A stretch of 64,000 nucleotides of DNA from Sarcophilus harrisii (Eukaryota; Chordata; Mammalia; Dasyuromorphia; Dasyuridae), in contig NC_045432.1 of the NCBI RefSeq assembly GCF_902635505.1, positions 5,391,275 through 5,455,274 of the forward strand, in the 5' to 3' direction. Shown here piece after piece: positions 57,485 through 64,000 of this stretch. Each line of letters starts with the position of its first letter. Position 1 is the first letter of the stretch. The notes below the pieces were generated by a model. The model was not told where the DNA came from and ran no database searches. It saw only the letters and a list, made by a program, of their open reading frames with translations. Both the position numbers and the translations under genes were made by a program.

Positions 57485-58060
57485 CCACACACACAGACAC
57501 GCACGCACGCACCACGCACACACACCACACACACACACACACACTGGGTATAGAAATCTCTATTACCCAACAGGTTAACAGGAAGAGACAAGAGAAAAGG
57601 AGGGGGATTCTAAATGAGAAAGCAGAGTAAGAGAGGCAGTTGTCAGGAGCAAAACAGACTTTTGAGGGGATATAGGATAAAGAGAAGGAGAGAATGATTA
57701 AGCAGAAAAAGGAGGCTGGAAAGAAACAGTAATCACAACTGTGAATGTGAATGAGATGAGCTCACCCGTCAATTGGAGGTGGAAAACGGAATGGATTAGT
57801 AACCAGAACCCAACAATATGGTGTTTACAAGAAACATGAAACAGAAAAGACACACACACACACACTCAAAGTTTAAAAAAAAAAAAAAAGATGAAGCAGC
57901 CTCTACTATATGCTTCAGCTGAAGTAAAAAAGACAAGGGACAGCAATCATGATCTCAGCAAAGCAAAAGCAATATTAGACCCCATTAAAAGGGAGAATGG
58001 GGAAACTACCTTCGGATAAAAGGTATCAGAAACAATGAAGTAATAACAAAATTTTACAGC
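57100..58060 (+). repeat. L1 5' half (ORF1 end to ORF2 start), sense
   Basis: 'actgtgaatgtgaatgagat', 'cccaacaatatggtgtttac', 'atgcttcagctgaagtaaaa' and 'gcaatcatgatctcagcaaa' are the L1 ORF2 endonuclease start. It mirrors the antisense copy at 27,255-28,060. Broken and old. Confidence 0.7.
57450..57545 (+). repeat. Compound (CA)n/(CACG)n microsatellite
   Basis: CA runs interrupted by CGCACG and CACCACA units, inside the L1 fragment. Confidence 0.95.
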
Positions 58061-58790
58061 AAGTTTCTCTGAGAAGGCCTCTTTTCTCATATATGTGGGA
58101 GACTGGCTCAGGTTTCAGCCCCCTCTTCTTGCACTTCATGGGGGGAACTACTTGGAGTCCGAGATAGGAAACTGACCCAGAGCTGCTCCCATAAAATCCG
58201 TAGCAGGTCCAGAAAGCTCAGAGATTTTAACCGCATTTGCCTTACCTACCGAAGCCCTCAGCAGAAAGGACTACTTGGGAAAGGGAGATGTGGAACAATG
58301 CCCTATGACGAAAGCGGTGGCATCGCCTAATTTAATTGCTCCTACTCAGCTGTTGAAACGGGATGAGGCCACGGTTTTGCCATAGACACAGACATCCATC
58401 CCTCTTGCCCAACTTGTTGAGTGGCAAGCGAAGATCAAAGAACAAGCTCATTGTGCTGTGCTCCTTCCCGTCCTGCTTCACCCCCCAGCCCCTTTTTTTT
58501 CCCTTTGGGGCTGGATTTCGGGAGAGAAGCCCAGTGAAGTGACTTGGGGAAGCACAACCGTTTCTGTATTCTATAAAAGGGATGGTGCAGTTAAGCAAGA
58601 AGAAAAGTTCCCCTAAAGAGCTAGAAAATAGGAAGGAAGGCAAAGTGGTCCTTCCGTGAGGTTTCTTAAACCTAGGAAGAATGAGTGTTGACATCAGCCG
58701 CCCCCCTCCACCCCCCCCCCCCTATTTCTGAGGGTACTAAACCTCAGAGCTATTGAGGGAGAGCAAACTTTCTGCCACAGACGCTGGGAT
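58060..58790. other. SLC10A3 intron sequence next to the CpG island
   Basis: Non-repeat sequence; no gene seen. C-rich run at about 58,701-58,722. Confidence 0.4.
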
Positions 58791-60130
58791 GAATGAGCCG
58801 GGCAGCGCGGGCGGGTTCCCCGAAGCGCTTTACAGACCGGAGGAAACGGCCTTTGTTTTACTTGAAAAGATGCGGTGGCGGCAGCAGTGACCGCTACCAG
58901 AGCGGAGGATTGTGGGCTTGTCCGAAAGACACCTGCCTCGGCCGAAGTCGGCTTCCCGCGGCGGGCCGGCAGCCACCGCTGCTCAGGGCGGGCGCCCGGC
59001 CGGGAGAGGAGCTCCCCCGAGGACGGCCTCCTCACGTTTCATACGCACGGCCCGGAGCCCCGGAACACACAAGCCCCCCGAGCCATTGGCAAGGAGAGCA
59101 GGGGAGCCTCCGGATCGGAGGCGCGCGCGCGCGGGCGGGCGGTCTCCCGGTGCCTCTGGGGAGAGGCTTGCCCCGGGAGCGGGGTGAGCCAGGGAGGGAG
59201 GCCCTGGCGGAGAGCTCCGGACAGGTGGCGCGGGCCAGGCCCGCCCAGGGGGCTGGGAGCGCCGGGGAAGCGCTGCAGCGCGGCTGCCCGGGGCGGCGGC
59301 GGGGCCGAACGAACGCCGAGCCCGATCCGGGAAGAAAGCGCCGGGGGCCGGCGGCGGGAAGCGCGATCCAGCGGTCCCGGGGGCAGCGAGCCCAGCTCCG
59401 GCCGGAGGATGGAGGAGGCCGAGGCCTCCGGGCCGGGGCCGCACACTCTCACCTGAGATCCTGGCAGAGCCTCGGGGCGGCGGCTGGAGGGCGGGGCGGA
59501 GCGGAGCGGAGCTCGGCCGGAGCCTAAGCGAGCCGCGCCAAGCTGCAATTCCAAGCGGCTCGAGAGTAGTTTATTGCCCGCCCCGCCCCGCCCCCTCTCC
59601 GCCCTCGCTCCGCCCCTCCGAGCACAAAGCTCCGCCCCCAGGGCTGACAACACACGGTCCCGCCCCCCGCCCCGCCCCGGTCCCCTCACGCCGCTTCAGA
59701 CCAAGAAAGTAGGAAGGTCTAAAAGCCGGCGGAATAAAGGAGGGCGGGTACTTCCGGCCTTGATACCGTCTAGAGGAAACGCATTAGGGAACCAATCAAC
59801 GCCAGCTCACCAGGTGAAACTCGGAATGCAATTGATCCGATTTCGGAGGGGGCGGCCCATCCCGTTCCCCCATAAGCCTCCGCTGCTTTTTACCAGCTTC
59901 GGTGGGAGACGGCCTAAACCTGGCTTGGGTCCTTTTTCCCTCTCGGTTTCCCGTTGTTCGGGGACCGCCGGGGTTAGGGCGGGTCGTTGGAGCTCGGGCG
60001 ATTCCCAGGCCATCTAGTTTTAGGTTGGGAGGAAGCTGAGGTTGCTCGGGAAGCCAGCTCTAAGCGCCTTCACGGCGCCCATTTATAGTTTCGTAGCGCT
60101 CCGCTTCCTTCCGCCCTCTCGGCCTCCTCT
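58790..60130 (-). promoter_or_regulatory. SLC10A3: Large CpG island, promoter of SLC10A3
   Basis: About 1.3 kb of very high CpG density. Multiple CCCCGCCCC words (GC boxes) lie at 59,578-59,690, and a CCAAT at 59,792. A GC-alternating run lies at about 59,122-59,133. TATA-less. Open frames here on both strands are composition artefacts. Confidence 0.75.
59453..59565 (-). other. SLC10A3: Predicted noncoding exon 1 of SLC10A3
   Basis: Minus-strand sequence ends GGATCTCAG followed by donor GTGAGAG at 59,452. It lies inside the CpG island with GC boxes just upstream. The upper limit is a guess; the intron to exon 2 would be about 3.8 kb. Confidence 0.5.
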
Positions 60131-61690
60131 CGCGACTCATTTTCACAAACGTTTCATATTTGTCTTCAGTTCTGTTTCTGGCCCCCTCCCCTCGGTCCTT
60201 TTCCTGATTAGCTTCGCTTCAGACCAAGTGCGTCATCGGCCATCAGATGGCGCTCCAGCCTCGAGCTGCTCCAGCGCCTCTTGGGAACAACATAGAAGTA
60301 CCCTGGGCCCGCCAACTTTTTAACTAGGGGGCCAGTTCCCTGTCCCTCAGACCGTTGGAGGGCCGGACTAGAGGAAAAACAAAACCTTTGTTCTGTGGGC
60401 CTTTAAATCAAGAAACTTCCTAGCCCTGAGTGAGGGGGATAAACGTCCTCAGCTGCCGCATCTGGCCTGGTCCCACCGTGGGGCGCAAGACATTGGTCGA
60501 GGGATTATGGAAAATACTAGGAAAAGAGCCATATCATCCTCTTGAAATGCACCAAAAGCAATAGGAATAGGGGGAACGTTTGTGGGTTGGAGATCCCCAA
60601 AAAAGGTACAGGATAGTTTTCTTTATAAAAAAAAAAGTTCCTTATTTTATTTTTGGTGAATATGCACAGTAAACTCTCGAGCTTTTTTCCTATCATTAAA
60701 CTGGGGATATGAGAAGTTTTTTCTAAATTATAATTTTATTTATTTATTGTTAAGTTTAAACAACAGAGAATTTTCATGTTAATTACAACATGCCTCCTCA
60801 TTTGAATTCTACTTCATACCCCTTGCTTTAAATACATTCTTCTACTTTCATTTCAAAGCAGTTCTACTTGTTACAAGTTGAATAGTTGAACTTCCCTTGT
60901 AAGAATTTAAAATATTGCAGTGGCCCTCAGCGACATCATCAGTGTTACATTTTAAATTCACTCCTCCCTCCCTTAACCTCCCTTTCTTCCTCCCAGTTAC
61001 AAACACAAAGGGGCAGGGAGAAATTTCCCTGAAAGCGAAGGCAAAAATTGGCAACATTTAATCTCCAGTTTTCCCTGGCACAGACGGGTCTTGCCCGGGT
61101 TCCCATACTGTCTACCTTTTTCTTACTGCCCATACAAGGTTGGGCGATCTTGAATTTGTTACAAATATATTTCTTTTCCTCTGTGACAAACACGTACACA
61201 TTTGAAGTATTATAACTATTTCTGCAGAGATTGGAAACGATCGTGATCAGACACAAGATTTGTTTGTACAGCAATTAGGTCAAATTATGACCGCTTCTCG
61301 TTGGAATCCTTACAAAGTGTTAACTGCAGAGAGAACCGTTATATTCTATTAAAGAAGAGAACACCACAGCTTCTGACTAAGTAATGTATTCCTTCTTACA
61401 ATTTCTCGAATTGTCAAAGAATTTATAGATTATCCTGAGGATTCAACATTGTAGTACAGATTCCCAACAGATGGTCTGGGCCCATGCCCTCATTTCGGTT
61501 CTGTGCCCTGCCCTAGAGTAGTTCTTTCATTTCCTTGTGATCCCATCTCATTAGCTGTAAAATTACAGGATTAAAATGTAATGAACTTTTTCTTTCCTGA
61601 ACCATTACTGTCAAGCTGAAAACCATGATCTCCAAATCATCTTGAAACCATCATGAACAGTCTGCAGAAACAAGCCTTGTATTACCTCTC
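60130..61690. other. Intergenic sequence, no gene recognised
   Basis: GC falls sharply after 60,500. There are short AT-rich runs and no repeat I can name with confidence. Confidence 0.4.
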
Positions 61691-62150
61691 ATTACAGTAT
61701 TTTTTTGAATTTTAATATTTCCTCCTCCCCCCAATTACACATAAAATCAATTTTTAACTTCCATTGTTTTGTTGTGGTTGTTTTGCTTTACAATTTTGAG
61801 TTCCAAATTCTCTTCTGCCTTCCCTCCTCTCCTCCATCAAGTAATTTGATAAAGGTTATCAAAATACATTTCTATATTAGTCATATTTGTGAAAGAAAAT
61901 AGACCAAAGAAAAGACAAAAAGGTTTGTTTTTTTTTTAAGTATGCTTTGTTTTGCATTCATATATCAATCAATGGAATTTCTCTGGAGGTGGATACATGT
62001 TTCATCATTGTTCCTTGTTAATTGCAACATTAAGATTGTTTTTTGATTTAGACTCCTCAGCTTATGTTGCTATTCTTGTAGTTGATACATAATGTCCCAC
62101 ATAAAATAGTTGTAACTTTTATATTCAGAGTTTTAACATTTTGTATTTAG
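61690..62150 (-). repeat. L1 3' end, antisense, old
   Basis: 'ttttgagttccaaattctct', 'ggaggtggatacatgtttca' and similar words follow the antisense L1 3' order. Confidence 0.65.
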
Positions 62151-62309
62151 AGTTTTCATAATTATGGTAGACTAAAAGGCTATATTTTATTTAATGTGAA
62201 TTTGAATTTGGAATTGTAGGGATATGAGTTATCATTTTAATTATTCTAAGCACCTAATGAATAAATCTAAAAGATTTAGTAGTATGTGAGTAGTATATTA
62301 AGCTGTCTT

Positions 62310-62878
62310 TTTTTTAATTTAATAGCCTTTTATTTACAGGTTATATGCATGGATAACTTTACAGAGTTAACAATTGCTAAACCTCTTGTTCCAATTTTTC
62401 ACCTCTTACCCCCCCCACCCCCTCCCCTAGATGGCAGGATGACCAGTAGATGTTAAATATATTAAAATATAACTTAGATACACAATAAGTATACATGACC
62501 AAAACATTATTTTGCTGTACAAAAAGAATCAGACTCTGAAATATTGTACAATTAGCTTGTGAAGGAAATCCAAAATGCAGGTGGGCATAAATAGAGGGAT
62601 TGGGAATTCAATGTAATGGTTCTTAGTCATCTCCCAGAGTTCTTTCTCTGGCCGTAGCTGGTTCAGTTCATTACTGCTCCATTGGAAATGATTTGGTTGA
62701 TCTCGTTGCTGAGGATGGCCAGGTCCATCAGAACTGATCATCATATAGTATTGTTGTTGAAGTATATAATGATCTCCTGGTCCTGCTCATTTCACTCAGC
62801 ATCAGTTCGTGTAAGTCTCTCCAGGCCTTTCTGAAATCATCCTGTTGGTCATTTCTTACAGAACAGTAATATTCCATA
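62310..62878 (-). mobile_element. Young 5'-truncated L1 insertion, antisense, with target-site duplication
   Basis: 569 bp of L1 3' end; the poly(T) side is at 62,308-62,315. It is flanked by the identical 16-mer TATATTAAGCTGTCTT at 62,294-62,309 and 62,879-62,894. It is a close relative, in inverted orientation, of the insertion at 47,632-48,160. Confidence 0.92.
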
Positions 62879-63279
62879 TATATTAAGCTGTCTTAAGGAT
62901 ACATGGCAGCTTTTCAGTTTTTGTTGAAAGGTTTAAGGAACAAAAACCATTGAGAACCACTGGTCCTGTCTAAGACTATTTCAGACGAAATATTTCTGAC
63001 ATCCATAACTTATTTTGCTCATTTTTTGCCCCAACTCATTGAGATTCAATTTCCTGGCAGACGTTATGACTCCAAAGGATTACTGATTCATGTAGAGATT
63101 AGAGTACCTTTTACTGGTGTGGAGTCAAAATTATGAATATCAGTCAGGAGCAGCTAGGCAGTCAGAAATCTCAGCTCCCTGAGGCTCTTTGCTGTCATGA
63201 AGACAAAACTAAATCTTACTTTTAACATTTCTGAGCAGCAACACTTAGCTTTTCCTGTTCAAGTCTGAAATCACAAGTT

Positions 63280-64000
63280 TCTCTCACTTGTTCTTCATTT
63301 CTTATAGCACAATAATATTCCATTACATTCATATATCACACCTTGTTTATCCATTTCCCAAGTGATGGCCATCCCCTTAATTTCTAATTTGTTTCCACCA
63401 CAAAAAGAGCTACTATAAGTGTGTGGATCTATATTCTTATCAATTTGACTCAGTTCTCTATATATTTGAGAAATGAAGCCTTTATCAGAGATACTTGTTA
63501 TAAAAACCGTTTCCCATCTTTCTGCTTTCCTTCTAATTCTGGTTGCATTTGGTTTATCTGGGCAAAAACTTTCAAATTTAATATAGGCAAAATTATCTAT
63601 TTGCATCTCATAATGCTCTGTATTTCTTGTTTGGTTATAGATTTTCTCCTCCATAGATCTAACAGGTAAACTCTTCTTGCTCTCTTAATTTGCTTATGGT
63701 ATTACCCTTTATGTTTAAATCACATCCCCATTCTGACCTGATCTTCTTATATGATGTATGTTCATAATACCTATGGTGTACCCTATTGTTTTCCAGTATT
63801 ACCAACAGTTTTTTTCTTTATCACATATTCAGTTATGATCCTAAAAGCTGGGGTCTTTGGGTTTCTCAAACACCAGATTACTACAGTCATTTACTACTAT
63901 ATCTTATGTACCTAATCTCTTCCATTGATCCACTCCTCTGTTTCTTAGGCAGGACCAGATACTTTTGTACAGTGTTTTTTTTTTTTAGTACCAGATACTT
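63280..64000 (-). repeat. L1 ORF2 C-terminal/3' region, antisense, runs off the window
   Basis: The minus-strand reading contains a long degraded frame with FESFCPDKPNATRIRRKAERWE and KGFISQIYRELSQIDKN, typical of L1 ORF2 ends. It also contains 'catttcccaagtgatggcca'. Confidence 0.75.

Noticed and set aside
58793-59689. Long overlapping frames on both strands
   Set aside because: CpG-island composition removes stops; no codon pattern or homology. The region is better read as the SLC10A3 promoter.
58790-60130. A divergent plus-strand gene starting in the CpG island
   Set aside because: CpG islands often fire both ways, but I see no plus-strand coding exon or clear donor leading to one before the window ends.

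Overview
The window is mammalian nuclear DNA, most likely from a marsupial. It has spliced genes with GT-AG introns, CpG-island promoters, and many copies of a tRNA-derived SINE whose head and tail I recognise from marsupial genomes. It also has marsupial-type L1 3' ends, L2/CR1 relics and LTR fossils. I cannot name the species. The genes and their order match human Xq28: PLXNA3 (+), UBL4A (-), SLC10A3 (-).

Region 1 (1-24,330): PLXNA3, plus strand, GC-rich. All 32 coding exons (human exons 2-33) can be placed with intact reading frame. Only the first few signal-peptide codons, including the ATG, lie upstream. The 1,873 visible residues run through signal peptide, Sema, three PSI, IPT repeats, one transmembrane helix and the split R-Ras/Rap GAP domain with its GTPase-binding insert. 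Introns hold simple repeats, CORE-SINE/MIR relics, a 460-bp TG-rich tract and a 190-bp purine tract.

Region 2 (24,330-34,000): intergenic, AT-rich and mostly repeats (antisense L1 pieces, CR1/L2 relics, SINEs). Human LAGE3 lies in this interval; I see no LAGE3-like coding sequence here.

Region 3 (34,000-39,990): UBL4A, minus strand, four coding exons, 157 codons, exactly the human length, with a CpG-island promoter. Intron 2 holds an old L2 element split by a putative solo LTR and a SINE.

Region 4 (39,990-52,560): repeat-dense spacer between UBL4A and SLC10A3. It contains a block of LTR-retroelement fossils, many L1 3' ends, SINEs and hAT-like DNA transposons. One young 5'-truncated L1 has a perfect 16-bp target-site duplication.

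Region 5 (52,560-60,130): SLC10A3, minus strand. The coding sequence is in one exon (476 aa), with a predicted noncoding first exon in a large CpG island about 4 kb upstream. The intron between carries a SINE and a sense L1 piece.

Region 6 (60,130-64,000): AT-rich intergenic DNA, mainly antisense L1, including a second young L1 with its own perfect 16-bp target-site duplication.

The three genes do not form a pathway. Plexin-A3 is a semaphorin receptor in axon guidance. UBL4A is a subunit of the BAG6 complex that hands tail-anchored proteins to the GET machinery. SLC10A3 is an orphan member of the bile-acid/sodium symporter family. I found no CRISPR array, operon, RNA gene or convincing new gene system. 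The most interesting items are the dated L1 insertions, the overlapping upstream ORFs of SLC10A3, the repeat-expanded gaps and the absence of LAGE3.
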